A stretch of 64,000 nucleotides of DNA from Adineta vaga (GCA_021613535.1 CP075497.1:3472001-3536000), one strand, 5' to 3'. Shown: positions 11,096-29,654, counted from the first letter of the stretch. Notes: generated from the sequence alone by a model not told the origin. Numbers and translations are program-made.

Positions 11096-14000
11096 TTAGT
11101 ATATGAATTCGTTTCTTACAGCACATTTATTTTGTTCATTCGTATTCGTGATTGTCGACTGTTCATAATTGTTAAGTTCACCTGGTGTTGATGATAATGT
11201 ATTCGATTCGAGTAGATCAGGAAAACTACCAAATGATAAATCGGACATCTAAAACGAAGCAAATATTTTGTGAAAAAATTTCATTTTCAAAAAGTAAAAC
11301 ACAAACATTATCTGGCCAATCGAGACGTAATCGTGATGTATTGCTTTGTAATGCTGCATTGACAATAGTAGCTAAATAAATAAATTGAATTGTACAATAA
11401 AAAAAAACACATAAATTCAATATTATTCATCCTACTGCTTAAAGAAACAGTGCTCATGTTGGTATTATCATTGAGAAGATCATCTGAAATGAAATTTTCA
11501 TTGAAATTAAGAATGAAAAGAAGGTTATATTTTGTACTTGGATTTTCACAATCACTACGAAATAGATTATTTGTTGACGTTGGAAGATCATGAGTATTGT
11601 TTGTGTTAAACAGTAAACGTTGATTTGCAGCTGCTGTTTGTTGAGCGTTTAGATTTGCATCTAAAAAAAACAAGGATAAATTATCTTTCTCTTTTGTCCA
11701 GATCAGCCTTATTTTACGTACCAAGTAACAATTGTATATTGGAAGGACGAGTTGATTGATCACCATACCGTAATGGACGTCGAACCTATGGAAAAAAAGA
11801 TAAACATTACTATTGAGAAAATTGTCAAAGAACTAATATTACATACTCGTTTATGTCGATGCGAAAGAAGATCATAATTATGAGCTGATGCAGCTTGCTC
11901 AGCAGCTAGTGATTGGATTAATGGATCATCAATAACACCATTATTACTACTAAAAATAATTCCCGGTTGTTTTGGTTGAGGAAGTGAAGGAGTAGAAGAT
12001 GTTGAAGTGGTTTCAGATCCATTCATCATGGGTAATAATAAAGTTAATAACGATGGAAGTTCCGTTGTTGTATTACTAGCTGATGTTACTACCGTTGATG
12101 TTTGTAGTAATAAAGAAGATGAAGGTTGTTCACGAGAAATTCCTCCAACATCCGCTGGCCATGAAAGTGTATCGAATAAATCAGATTGTTCATCTACTTG
12201 CGGTAATGTAAGTGTTCTATAATGAACAAAAAAGAGTAAAAATTAATAAATATTCTCAATATACACCCTCAACTTACTTTGGATGTAAATCTCCATCTGA
12301 TAGTTTATTGATATTATTAGTTTTATTACCTAAATAAAAGAAGAAAATATCACATTCTAATATTTATGATGAATTAAATTTTGTAATTTAACCTGAGAAA
12401 GAAGTTTGTACAGTTAAGATATCCTCATTAGTTGGAATCATTGTATCTTGACTTGGGATTGATTGTGGCATTTGTAATAAGGCACAGATTTCAGCATTAG
12501 GTGAATTAGTTGCTTTGGCTGATGGACGTCTTTGTTCTTTTGAGTTGATGGGATGTTGATGAGAACAACATGAACAGAAACATTTTGATCGTGATGTTTG
12601 TTGTTTTTTTGTATTGGATTTTTTTGTTGTTTTCATTTCTAATTGTGTTTGTCGATCGACAATTGATGTTAAACATTGATTTGCCATTTGAATAACATAA
12701 TGAAGAAAAGCAGTCGACGATGAAGTATCATTGATATTTGTTGTTCGAGATAAATTATTAAAATCATAAGTAAGACGAACTTCTTTCGGTCGTTGCAGTA
12801 GTTTTTGTAATTCACCAATCGTTAATGTTGAACAAATTGAATTTATTCGAGTCATACCTTGAGATATATCTGTTAGAGTAACTGTTGAATGATTTGTTGT
12901 TGGTGCCGCTGCTGCTGTAGTTATGGATACCGGTGCATGTGTATCTGCATCAATTTCATCTTCAGATGGAAACTAAAAGAAAAAGTTTTGGCAAAATACT
13001 TTTATTTTGTCAGATCAAAAGAAGGTTTTTGTTTTACTTCATCAGTAAAGTCCAGTACATCAAATCGTTGTTTGAATAAACCAGCATTACTATCTGCTTC
13101 ATCTTCTATACCATCAATGAGTGTAAAGGTTGACCCATCGTAATTATTTGGTAGATTATTGTTACATGCCGCTCGTTTTGCAGCGAGTAAAATCGCTGTT
13201 CGTGCTAAATTTGATTTATTATTTGTTGCGAGTGTGGATGATGAAGACGAGGATGATGGTGGTTGTGGAATTGGTGTCGCTGGTGCCGATGATGGAGAAA
13301 TCAATGAAATAGGAAGATTTGTAGATTCATTTGGTATTTCACTTTCGGACAAATTATTTCGTTTTCGCGATATTGTCGTTTGTAAAGTTAATGGATGATC
13401 TATCAATGGTTCAGCTGAATGTTCAGAATCTGATCGTGAACGAGATGGTTTATCAGAATTGATTATTGATTGTTTTCGTAATGATGATAGATCAAGTATC
13501 GAAGTAGAATCATTTGATACGACTGGAAAATCAGTCAATGTTAAATGAGATCCATGAGGATATAGAATAAGTTGTTCAAGACATAAATCATCTTTAAATA
13601 ACTAAAAACGACAAGGAAGAATAGAAATCTCTTATGATTTAATATCTGTTCATAGATTATCTCATGAGAATTAAGAATATGATTAGATAGATTCTTGTAT
13701 CATCATAATCTATCGTTATCGAGTATTGCTGGAGGACAAGTAAAATTGAGATGATATTACAAATGAACTTACAGATTGAGCATGATTATTCAATTGCCAA
13801 TATTGAGTTAATTTATCAATTAATTCATTGATTGTTGTTGTTCGCGATAATAAAACTTCGACGTGAGGATATCGACATGATAAAGCGACACGCATGTAAG
13901 CAGTTGGTGATGCTGGACTCAATAGAATTTTGACATGTTTTGATAATGTACGATCCGATTGTTTTGTTGAACCTGAAAATAAAGAAGAATATATATAGTT

Positions 14001-14939
14001 CTCTCAATGAAAACAACTGCATACCGAGCGTATTCGCTGTTTTGGGAGGTTTTAAAGCTTTACCAATAATTGATACATGTTCTCGTTGTCCTTTCACACG
14101 TAAAAATGCATTTCCATTACGAATTAATTGATGTAGAACAGATATCGCTGGTTTTTTATCAAAACCTAAATATTTTCATCAAGAAATACATCATTATCAT
14201 TATATATTTTGTCTTACATTTCACTTTTGGTTTTAAACATAAATAAGCAAGAACAGAACGTAATTCCAATGAATCAACATTACTTTTCTCCTCTAAAAAT
14301 AAAAGTTCATGTGACTGTTTTGAAATAATCTTCAAAAGAAATCAAACCTTCTGTGAATGTACAAAGTTTTGAAACAGTTCGAAATGATCGATAATAAAAA
14401 CAACGTATCTGACCAAATGTACGTTTTTGTGCTTCAGGATTAACAAGACGACGTCGTGTATTAAAACATTGTCCAAGTGCTTCGAAATTTTTTCCATACT
14501 AAATTCAATCATAGAGAAATTATCTCGTGTTGAAAACTAAACATCATCATACAATTCGAAGAGCAGTGAAAAACTGTTTTTGTTCTTCCATTGTCCATTT
14601 TGTTTTGTCGGGTAATTTGGGTGCGACCTCTTTGATTTTTTTTACTTTTGGTGCAGGTGCTTGAATTTGTAGAGCTAAATAATCAAGTAAGATAATAAGT
14701 ACAGTTGTTTGTTCCTAAAAAAAATTTACTTGGACTTCGTTCACGTTTCGGTCGTTTAGTAATTTCTTTTGTACGAGATGCAATCGAATCTTCAACAACA
14801 ACATTTACGATCGGTAATGGTGGTGGAGGTTCGTCCTTAATATCTTCACCAAGTTCATTCATGACATCTAAAAACTGGAAAAAAATCGGATAAAATCATT
14901 CATAATAACAGTATCAGTAACGAAATGACCTTGTGCCAT
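11096..14939 (-). CDS. Cramped-like chromatin regulator (SANT domain)
   Basis: Sixteen exons can be joined in phase to 951 aa: 14939-14930, 14867-14730, 14674-14553, 14498-14348, 14292-14218, 14165-14025, 13972-13773, 13601-13038, 12972-12393, 12329-12278, 12216-11847, 11785-11722, 11660-11538, 11483-11436, 11371-11307 and 11248-11096. Near residues 75-140 a SANT/Myb-like domain reads KWTMEEQKQFFTALRIYG, then the block FGQIRCFYYRSFRTVSK, typical of Cramped (CRAMP1). Further Cramped-like traits are TLTIGELQKLLQRP in the middle and the short C-terminal box DNMSDLSFGSFPDLL. Ser/Thr-, Gln- and Asn-rich linkers fill the rest. In flies Cramped is linked to Polycomb silencing and linker-histone gene expression, so a nuclear role is expected. 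The first coding exon is only 10 nt (codons for M-A-Q and one base). Confidence 0.87.
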
Positions 14940-16510
14940 CGAGAAACGAGTCAGAGAGAGGTATGAACATAGTTAGAGAATGAACGGTCGACGACGGCGA
15001 AAAGAGAAAAGGAAGGAAACAGATCATCTGTCAAAATGCTTTACTCCCGTTTGCTTCCTTTTTCGGCCAGTCATAAACAAGCGCAACTATTCTTTTTTTC
15101 CTCCGCGCGAGTAAATATGCAGCAATGAACGAAATTAAATAACGAAGACAAATAAATATGTATATAAGAACATCAAAACTCAATTGTGAAACCTTTCTAC
15201 TTCGATACTTTTATTTCCTTCAATATAATTATGTCAATATGATAAATATTCATATGTATAGGTAAAGAAAGAAGAAATTACAAGCGTTCTTATTTCTATT
15301 TATGTAATAGAGAAAAAGAAAAACTTTTATCATCATAAAATTGTATTTTTCTTAACTATTACATTCACACACAACTTGATATTCTGTGTTTTTAATGATG
15401 ATTAGACACACATTTGAATATGTGGGTGTAATGATCGAATTTAATACTATCGTTTATGTAATTTTCATCGACTGATGTCTAAGTTCTAAGATCATCTATT
15501 ATTAATTATTCATAGTCTCACATTTTTCAGGTATCTGTGACGATAAATTCTCAAATTTATATATATATATCTAAACAGCTGTTTAAAATAAATTTGCGAC
15601 ATGTTCTCTAACATTTAAGTTTGTAAGAAAAAAAAATTGAAATTTTAACTCGAATAGAAGTTTCACTAACGAAAATTGTTTTACAAAGACAACAATGAAA
15701 ATGATATATTTACTTCGATATTTTCATGAAACTTCCTCGTATGTATGTGACATCTAGCATAAGCAATGCATGTCTTAAATATGACTTTAATCTATGTACC
15801 GAATTAAAGGTCAGGAAATTATCATTCGTGCAAGATAACTCCAGTTGCATGTAAAACATTTCTATTTATGTTCTCCTGATGATGATTATTATAGTACATA
15901 TCATAGCTAGCATCTACAAAGCGCAATAACTAGAATTCATCGTTGTTCACAATTCATTAACGAATGTCATTTTGTTGAGAGAAGTATTCAATATCAAAGT
16001 AAACTAGACAAACAACATCTATTTTCAATAAAATCAAGATTATTGTCATACGATATTACATCAAACAGAACAGAATGGTTAAATACACTCTTTTTTTTAA
16101 TTTCAAACGAATATATATGCATATATTTCCCGTCTTATATTTCAACTCAAACAAAATATTTCTTGTCAAGTTATTTTTATAACTTTCTGCATCATACTAA
16201 ATGTAAATCATTCCATTTGTCATTAAAGATAAACAAATCTAATTATATGTATAGACATTCTTTTTACAAATATCTTCATTCTCCTGACGAAATCAATTCG
16301 TTTCTTTTTCTATATAAAATATGTTTTTATTCTGTCAATTGATTTTGAAATTACCTAAGGAAGAGAGAGAATGTATTGAAATATACTTCTCCAATATAGA
16401 TAGATCGTTTCTTTCCTTTTTCAATAAAACAAGATAATAAACAGACAAATAAAAAGACCATTTTTAGATTATCTGGCTCGTTTAATAACAACACCTTTGC
16501 ATGCAAATTT
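14940..16510. other. Intergenic, no gene seen
   Basis: Upstream region of the Cramped-like gene. It is AT-rich with a (TA)n run near 15560 and has no convincing coding frame on either strand. Confidence 0.5.
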
Positions 16511-16937
16511 TTATCGACCACTAAAAACAACATAAGAAAACTTGAATTATGTAAAGAAGGAAGAAAATAAGAAATCAATTTACATGATATCAGGATCAGC
16601 TTCTTGTGAAAAAGGATAACGTTTAACATGTCTTGCTGCTAACATTGCAGGTAATTGTTCAATATTAATCGGTCCTTCAATCGGTCTGGATTCTGTTTCA
16701 TCATTTCGAGGATTTTCTCCTCTATAAAAATGTTTATATATTGAATCAACAAATTGCCAATTTCGAGGATCAAGACTACGTCGTTGACGTACATCGTATT
16801 TTCTTAAATAATCAAATAAATCATCGAAAAAAATCACTTCTATTTGTTTTTAAATCTTACTTAAGATCTTTTCCAATTGGATTGGAATAGATCATGATAA
16901 ACAGCAAAAACATGATAACGAGTCTAAGAATGATCAT
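16511..16937 (-). CDS. Small secreted protein, candidate peptide-hormone precursor
   Basis: Three exons (16937-16861, 16802-16584, 16520-16511) give about 101 aa. Residues 1-21 are a clear signal peptide (MIILRLVIMFLLFIMIYS). The rest is polar, lacks cysteine and contains basic processing-type sites: KK, RQRR before SLDPRNW, and HVKR before YPFSQEADPDI. If the last 10-nt exon is used the protein ends in Gly-Arg, which in peptide precursors can signal C-terminal amidation; otherwise it stops after DPDIM at 16580. Intron 1 was set to 16860-16803 (58 bp) because the nearer AG would leave a 21-bp intron. I do not recognise the family. The VKR-YPF region near the end loosely recalls prohormone-convertase chaperones such as 7B2, but this is weak. 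Confidence 0.55.
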
Positions 16938-19301
16938 TCTGACTGAATAACAACGAAAAGAAACAAGTTTCTATACAAATGAAAACGTCCTTATTTATCA
17001 GATAAAACATTCTTTTTTTATATACTGTACTTTCGCCTACTACTATTCTTAGTCCAATGATACTCTTTCTACATGATACACTTGCTATTGATCATTTACC
17101 ATTGTAAATACACTTATTTTCTTTTCCTCTTATCTCATCTCTTCTGAAGTTGCTTGTTTCAAAGTACAATTAATATACGATGAAAACATTGTACAAACTA
17201 ACTATCGACCTAATGCATTCGAAAGAAAATAGTAACGAAGAAAAATAAGCGAATCGTTTTCTTCTTTCATAGTTTTCTTATATAATCAAGAATAAAAATA
17301 GGATTTATAATACTACAAAATGCAAGTCATCGCAGATTAATTTGGTAATAGAGCTGTTTTCATATGCATAAAGCGATTCTCAACGTTTCTTTTGTATTTA
17401 CTAATACAGTCAATTTACATCATTAATAACTCAAGGGAAATACATGCATTTTCGTTGTGATTTAGATTGGTTTCCATAATTTCCACATTATCAATTTTAT
17501 ATAGATCAATAGAAATGTTGAGAAATCACCGATATTGTTAATAATATTGACACTGACTTTAATTCTCTTGTCTAAAACTGTATCTTTTCTTCTACCTGCT
17601 AACTTTCAAAGTTTATTTTTAGAAACTTGCCACGAATTAATTAGACTACGTTTAATATTTAAAATATCATATAGGATAAAATAACAGCTTAACAGTTTAG
17701 TTTTACATTAGTGACTGCATGAGCTAAATAATCATTGATAGATTCAAAATTATAAGAAGCAGCAATACGTTTTGATCGTACATCACGAGCAGCATCGAAT
17801 TCTTTTTAGAGTCGTAGCTGTTAATCTGCTCGAATCTGTTTGTTCTCTTTTTTTATTATATATTGTGATAATTCAGTTACTACTGAATGTTTAATTGAAA
17901 CATAGTTAAGTTAGTCAATCTTATTTAAAAACAAATTTTTCTTCTATCAAATAGTCAACTTCACTATATGCAAAGAATTATTTCATCTTAATTGATTAAA
18001 TAACAAATTTCCCATATTATTGTTTTCAGTGACATGATCTATCTGTTTCTGTAGTTTCTATCATGTATATCTGTATTCGAGACTATACAGATTTACACTA
18101 CTGTCAAATCATTGTCTGTTCCTTGACATTTTAAGTGTCGACTTCGCCAGATATAGTATCAATAAATATCAAAACTAGCAGATACAGCTAATATTTCTTA
18201 CACCGATCTTTTGTTTATTATTAACAAAACTAATTGTTACTACTTTTAGAACATTAAAATATTATTTATGCTTATGAAAATCGTTGTTGAATTATTTCAC
18301 CACAATAAAATAGTACATTATATATATAAAGCATACATCTTTCTAATTCGTTTTCGATTTTTCTTTTCTTCTATTGTTCTTATAGTGACTTGCAAGAACA
18401 TTCGATTATTAATCATTTATATAAATGTATAATACTATGTTATGTGTTTTCGTTCTTGATAAATAAGAAAGTAAATACAACAAGATAATTAATCTCGACC
18501 TCTAAACTGGTCTAGGTCGTAGTTATTTTAATATTTTGATGTGAAAATAAACGGAGGAAAAAAGTATTAGAACAAATTAAACTTCAAAGAGAAAACTAGA
18601 AAAAAAAGTTCGTCCTGCCGATCGCGGCAAAGGACATGCACATAAACTGTTCTAAAGAAAAAAGAGACGAGAGAGAGAGAGTGATGATTAGAAAGACAGA
18701 CAATTGTAGAAGAACAATAGAAAAAAAGACACTGCACAGATGAACACCTGATAGCGCGCAACTGCTGGACGCATATCTGAGTGTAGGACATGGATCGAAG
18801 ATAGAGATGGGAGGGTATTGCAGTGCGCCAAATGAAGTGAAAAAATGAAGTCAAACAATTACAATCGAGTAAGAAGAAATTGTTCTATTCAATGCACAGA
18901 AAGAAAGAGAAAAAAAAGAAATGATGTTTTTTATTAATTAAAACGACACTTATGTTCAGACGGGTTAACTAGAGAGAGAGAGCATGTATGTGTGTATATA
19001 ATATAGATTATTCGAGAAAATAGAAACAACGAACGATAATATGACGATACTCGCACAGATACAGACATTTTTTTTGCTAATGACTATAAAGCACTGAAAA
19101 GAGGTGCATTTAAATACACACTTTTGGAATATGCACGAATTGTTTCATGTATACATACACACACACACTCTCTCACTCACAGACAAACAAATAAAGAAAA
19201 GTTGAAAAAAACACACACGCACACAAAATTGTTTTTTTTTGTTTGAAAAAATTCGTCTAAGATAAAAAGAAAGTAATATTCTTCATGCACACTTCGATAG
19301 A
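16938..19301. other. Intergenic with a short coding remnant
   Basis: About 2.4 kb without an intact gene. It holds a short decayed coding-like stretch near 17.7-17.8 kb (listed separately), then purine-rich sequence with GA and CA/TG runs near 18660-18680 and 19150-19220. Confidence 0.5.
17693..17812 (-). pseudogene. Coding-like remnant (about 40 codons)
   Basis: On the minus strand one frame reads a soluble, helical-looking segment (KEFDAARDVRSKRIAASYN, then FESINDYLAHAVTNVKLN and a stop) with codon choice like the neighbouring genes. No start codon or upstream exon could be tied to it. It may be the last exon of a decayed or displaced gene. The parent family is not recognised. Confidence 0.3.
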
Positions 19302-23636
<4,335 letters not shown>

Positions 23637-26600
23637 AGTTCATTGAGATGAAATTGAATCTTTATTTGTAATGTTAACAAAGTCCTTCCTCGATCCTAAA
23701 GAAATGATCGAGATCTAGAAATATTTGTCTTAGAAAATAATATTTGATTGAATAAAACCAGACAAATATCTAAACAAAGAAAAGAAAAGAAAGTCAATGA
23801 AATTATGTATGTATAAACCTTTGTGAAACATTATTAATCAGTATTATATGACTATACATATTTCAGAGGAGAAAAAAAAAAGAAAACAAGGATTTTTCTC
23901 CTTCTGTACGTTCTTCGATGACTCTGGGTGATGATTGCAGTGGTGTTAGCGCGATCGGTCGCACACACACGAACATACATAAATAATAACACACACAGAG
24001 GGAGAAAAGAAGAAGAAAAAATGAGAAAGAAAGAGAAGAAAAAGATGGAGAGAAAAAAAGACCGAAGAAATAATATCAAGCTCTTGCTGCTGCAACCAGT
24101 CGAACGAGAGAGAAAAACCGACAAATGACGTCATCATCGTATAACCGACTATTTCTGATAGAGAATTCCCTAGTTGATTATCACAGGAAAAAAACATGAG
24201 AGAAAAATTTTTAGAATGTACGAAAATCTTTAACTGACAATCATTGAATATGCATTTGGAAAGTGTGTGTATGTGTGTATGTGCGTGCGCATGATGATAA
24301 TCCAAAAATTGATTGTATATCAATGTTTATGAATTATTTTATATGCAAAAAAGACAGAAGTCATTTTTCTTCATCTTCTTCTTATGATGCAAATCGAATG
24401 TTTTTCTTCTAATTTTTTTTCTTGTGCTAGATTGATCATTATCACGAATAGAGGGCTTCGGCAAGCAGAAATGCGCACGCGAATGTGCATCATCGAATGA
24501 CTGGTTTCCTCAGTTTTCTTCTATTACTTACGTTATTACTATTACCATCATAGCTCGAACAGCAGTACATGATATAATAGAAGAAAAAGAAGAGAAAGAA
24601 AAGGAAAAGAAAAGAAAAGAAAAGAACGCCGAAGACGTTCAACCAGCTGACCTAGTGGTATTTTCTTCACTCTAACTCATTACAGAGTTAATCCGTCTTC
24701 AATTCTTATTAGTGGTTATACGAGAAATATAGTCATCACGAAAAGACGAAGAAGAAGAAAAAACGAAGACCACAAGGGTAGAAAAGAAAAACTGTGTAGA
24801 TCAACTAGTAACGTATAAGAGAAGCGGAAAATGTTTTTTATGACACGTCCGCCATGATTACTGATGCATGAATGAAGTATGGGTGTATATGTATATAGAA
24901 AGGAAGAATAAATAGAAGAAGAAAAAAAGGGACAGCATACATCAAGGCAATGCACGGAGTGTATAGCCTGGCCAATTTTTAAAAGCATTTATTTCATAAT
25001 ATACCTTTCTAATATTCAATCAAATATATAGATTCTTTCTTAATAAATAAATGAAAAAAACAAACTTGCTCGTAAAATACATTATGATCTGTGTCATACT
25101 TCAAAATAATATCATCGTTATTTTTCTTTCAGTAGTCTATATATTTCAATCTTTGTAAATATCTGGTGCATACAGGTAGTTAGTTAGTTAGCTTTTGCTC
25201 CTTTCGAGACGAATAAGAGCAAGCAACCGCATTCATCAATCAATAGCCACAAAACCCTGGTAGGAAAAAAAAGAAAGAATCAAACATAAATGCATGCATA
25301 CGTTATTTCTCCGACTTATAAACGTGCAAGCGTTCTATTCGGAAAGTAGAGGAAATGGATTCTCGTTCTCAATCATGCAACTCATAATATTGAACACAAA
25401 GAAGAGAGAAAGAGTGAGGTTTTCTCTTCGTTTATTGAGTGACTTTTGATCCTCTTTTCTTTTTGAGTTAAAACTAAGAGAAAGAGAAAACTTTCTCGAT
25501 CGATCGTGAATAGAAGACTAAAAACTAAGTGATGTGATCGATTAATCAACCAAAATTGAACAAAAAAAAAGAATCTGAATCAATGCTATATAGAACTATC
25601 AAGTATGAACTATTCAGTCATTATTATTGATGCCATATTCTTCTAGTATTTTGTCTTATCACGCTTAACTAGTCAGTGATATATTAATTGTTTTCTACTT
25701 CTTCCAGCTGTTAAATCGATGATAGTCGAAGAGAAGAAAGAACTCTATGTACTTTTTGCTATTTATATTGCTTAGAAAATGAATTTAGAGACAAGAAATA
25801 AGCGCAAAGAAAAGTAGAAAATGATAATTACTTTGACACTGTATATAATCTACTAATCGATGTCAACTTATCATCACTGTATCTGCATATGTGCGTATGC
25901 ATTTTATTTTGACATTCTTCCATCATTAAAGATCGAATGACTTTTTTTCTCTTCTCTCGTCCAAAGCATCGTAATGAAAGAATCAATTATTCTTTGAACA
26001 AAAAGTATTTCCTATGATTAATTGAAATATAGAGATAAATGGACATGAATAACAATACATGTGTCCTCTCTTGTACTGACATCAATTGATGTGAATAATA
26101 GAGCAGTGAATGTCGTTTCCAGGAGCCATTTATATTATCCATGGTATATACACGCACATACGCACTCGTCAACCATACAAGTCTCTCCAACAATGTTACG
26201 TTGTGTCAAAGCATAAAATAGAAAAAGAAGGATGTCAATATGTTTGCCGTTGTTCGTTCTGTCAATCGCATTTTGTGGATAATTAAAAGAACGACTGTGA
26301 GTTATCTTCAGTAATGATGACAGCTAGATTCTGACTTCTTTGTATTTCTATGTCTATGTATCTCTATCACTGTTTTGTTGTCGTCAGAACTAGTAGGAAA
26401 AAAAGAGAGAAAAAAAGAAGAAGACGACGGCGACGACGACGAAAAGGTTGAAAATACACGATTATGTCACTACTATTATTCGTTCGAGATCAACAAAAAC
26501 GGCATAGAATTTAATCGATGTGAAGCAGATAAATAAAAATATAAGAAGTCAACCAAGCGAACTAGTACATAAGTGCTACTGCCCTCCACACATACGCATG

Positions 26601-27211
26601 CAAACATATATACAGTAGTTTACATCATCATCATTATCATCAAGGCACTATACGTATTCTTTCTTGCTTTATATGTTCTGCGTTCTGCCACCGGCTGTAG
26701 TGCATGTTCGTCGACGACATCGACCAATCTGTACACGCACAAAGTTTTGCCGATACCATTCGACACTGGTCTCTATAGCGAAGCGAAATAAGCTACCATC
26801 ACATACCAAAGTATTTTTTTCATCAATAACCGAGAATAGGATTGCGATGATGACGTAGAAACGCCATTACAATAGAAAGAAAATCGAAGGAAATGTAAAA
26901 AGAGAGCAAATGAGAAAGAAGAAAAAAAAGAGAAAATCCATCGTCCAATTTATAATATCAGATGCATTAAGGAAGAAAACAAGTGTTCTCTGCATAAAAA
27001 GGCAGGAAAACGGAGAGAGAACTGAGAAGCAGATAAAAGAAATGGCGTGAAAGAATCAGATGATTCCTTGGTCTTATATTTCGAAAAAACGAAGTACGTG
27101 ATTGACTAGAAATTGATATATGTATATATTATGAGAAAAAAAAATACAATATACATCGATATGTATAAAATACTGTTTGAGCACGCATACATTTTAACAG
27201 TGAAAAATGTA
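23637..27211. other. Large intergenic region upstream of the Na+/K+-ATPase gene
   Basis: About 3.6 kb with no supportable gene. It is rich in purine tracts on the plus strand and in CA/TG microsatellites (for example 24258-24291), and has AAAAG repeats near 24600-24625 and a (CGA)n run near 26424-26441. Probably promoter and enhancer sequence for the pump gene. Confidence 0.5.
24600..24625. repeat. (AAAAG)n simple repeat
   Basis: Four to five direct copies of a pentanucleotide AAAAG are seen within a longer purine-rich stretch. Confidence 0.7.
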
Positions 27212-29291
27212 TCATGATGTGGAATTTGGAGTATTTGTCATTGGTGCATTTTGATTTGGATATAAATCTAGAACGAAATATCAATGGAGAAAATTTTAAG
27301 AAATCAAGAAACGAAGCAATGGCATACCGTTATAGGAAGGTGGCTCATCTACTGGATCTGTTGATGACATTACTTGAACAGTAGGTGTCAAAGTCGCGGC
27401 AGATGACTGAGCTGCTCGTGTGCGTCGTTCTGATGATAATCTAGACGGGAGAGTTTTCCAATGTCGTATAGTATTCATCCAATATTGAGACCGTGATGAT
27501 GGAGATTCTATATCTGGTGTTTGTGGATGGCAGGAATCAAGAGAAGTTGTTTCTCTTTGCATAGGCTCAATTGTATTAGGTAAAGAAAGTGAAGAATTTC
27601 GTTGTCGACGACGATATTCATTATGAAAGCAAAGTATACCTATACCAATGCCGATTAAAATCAAAAGAATAATTACAAAAGTTCGTCTATAATTTCCAGG
27701 TGAATTATTTATTTTATTCTTATCACTAGAATTTTCGTCTAAACAGATCCAAAATAATTATTTTCATAAATCCATATATAATTTCTTACCTGGTAAAGTC
27801 GAAAGTGTTATATATGGATGTTCTCTTCTCAACCAACAATGACATTTAAATGTGTATTTAGAACCGCCATGATCAGGTTCGATTATAACTTGATCGAGTA
27901 ACCAATCGGCTTGAAATGGAAGATAATTATCATGTCTAATCTAAACAAAATTATTTTATTAATATTCATTTCCTTTCATTGTATACATATTAAGTTCAAT
28001 GGAATAGACCAAGCGTAAAATATCATTTTCTCTTAAACTATTCAGATGTAAAATAAAACAAACAGGAAATACTGATGAGAGTCGAGATACCTAACTTCAA
28101 TAGAACCATTTAGCATATTGAAAGAAATCGAATCATGACTATTGATATTTATACAGGCAAAATCAATTATTTGTCAAAGAAAAAAATATAGTTAGTCATT
28201 ATCATGAATATCTTATATTTCATCAGTACACGTCTCTTATGTAAAGAAGAAGACATCATTAGTAGATGATGATTTCAAATGTATCAAATCTCAATGATAT
28301 TTATAAATTATTATCTGAGATGAAATTTTACATCAGTATAATGTGATTTCGAAAAGATGCTTTTTTTCTTATTGAAAAGAACAAGATTATAGGTTTGAAT
28401 CAATGTAATCGTAAGATAGATAAAACTATTCGTGAAGAATTTATTGATATCATTGAGAATGTATAAATGCATATCAAATTTCTGTGATAAAAACTATTAT
28501 TTGGAACGAAAATTTTGAAAGTTTTTTGAGTTTAACAAATATGAAGAAGAGATTGGTACATTCATACTTCCATACATGTCGATGATGTTTTTCGCAATAC
28601 ATCAAAGCTTGTTATGGAAAAAAACTTCACAAAAGAGAGAAACATTCTTGTAACGATGAGAGTGTGTTGTTCTATTCAAATAAGAATCATCAGAAGAGCT
28701 TCTTGAGAAAGATAATGACAAGAATTCTCAAGTTTACTTGAAGAATACATTTCAACTACAATATGAAATGAAACAATCATGCTTCATTTCCATACTGAAA
28801 GTATAAATTTTATTCTATCCTTCCTCTGATGTGTCATAATGATATACGAGTCTGTCTGTTCTTATACAATAAACTCGTCATTTTGACTCATAATCTTTTA
28901 TTTTACATATTCAAATTAGATTCTATTAGAAACATTGAAGACTTACTAGAATCTTGCTAATAGATTTCAGATCATCAGTCCAAATTCGAAATCGATCTTT
29001 TGCACCCATTTCAAATAAATTTCGTAATGGAAATCCATTCTTTTCTGGTATCCAATTATAATGTGTCAATTGATATTCTTTCGTATCTTTACCTTGAGCA
29101 TTAGTTAAACGTATATAAACATTACTATCAGTTCCAGCAAAACGTCGTTTTCCAGTATAGACGCTAACTGTCCAACCTTAACACATAAAAAGCTCTCAAA
29201 TCTTTTCTATAATTACAAATGAACCGTAACACTCACTTTCTGACAGACAATGGGGAATAATACAAAGGGTTAAAAGAAATGTAAATGTCAT
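27212..29291 (-). CDS. Single-pass membrane protein with extracellular PLAT/LH2 domain
   Basis: Five exons (29291-29237, 29176-28947, 27940-27790, 27738-27328, 27267-27212) give 300 aa. A signal peptide (about 1-16) precedes a PLAT domain: WTVSVYTGKRRFAGTDSNVY, then RLTNAQG, RIWTDD and, in exon 3, RHDNYLPFQADWLLDQVII and FKCHCWL. After a short linker comes a membrane helix (TFVIILLILIGIGIGILCF), then a polar cytoplasmic tail of about 110 residues. PLAT domains (polycystin-1, lipoxygenases) bind lipids or proteins at membranes. The tail contains DEPPSYNG, a PPxY motif that could bind WW-domain proteins such as Nedd4-type ligases. The second intron is about 1 kb, very long for this region; an extra exon there is not excluded, but the PLAT domain reads through it smoothly. 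Confidence 0.8.
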
Positions 29292-29654
29292 TATAAATAA
29301 AAACATCTAAAATTGATCGTCATCTAAAATTAGAAGATAAAAATATTTTTTCATTCAAATGTATTATGATATACCCACAAAAAAATAGACTTTAAGTTGA
29401 ATCTACACATTTATGTATTTGTTAGTCAAACTAGAGAAATAATCTTAACAAAAGAAAAGAAGATCATATCTAGTAGATTGATTTGTTTGGTTTCAATTCA
29501 GTTGACTGTTCACATATATAATCAGAAAGAAATTGCCATAAGAAAAATAGAAAGATGAGAAAGAGAAGAAGAAGAAAGTACCATTCGATATAACAAAAAA
29601 AAATAACATTAACAGTGAGAGAATACAGAATTGGCTTTGATGGTTTTTTTTTCT

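Noticed and set aside
16840-16860. A 21-bp intron in the peptide-precursor gene
   Set aside because: Another acceptor at 16803 gives a normal 58-bp intron with the same phase, so the tiny intron is not needed.
23941-24130. Lys/Glu-rich frame in the purine tract near 24 kb
   Set aside because: A translated purine simple repeat, not a gene.
25175-25235. Imperfect hairpin around GCTTTTGCTC / GAGCAAGC, considered as a microRNA
   Set aside because: The stem is only about 8-10 pairs, too short for a precursor.
26573-26858. Possible small membrane protein upstream of the pump gene
   Set aside because: It is composed of CA-rich and TCA-repeat sequence, and neither overlapping frame looks like the region's codon use.
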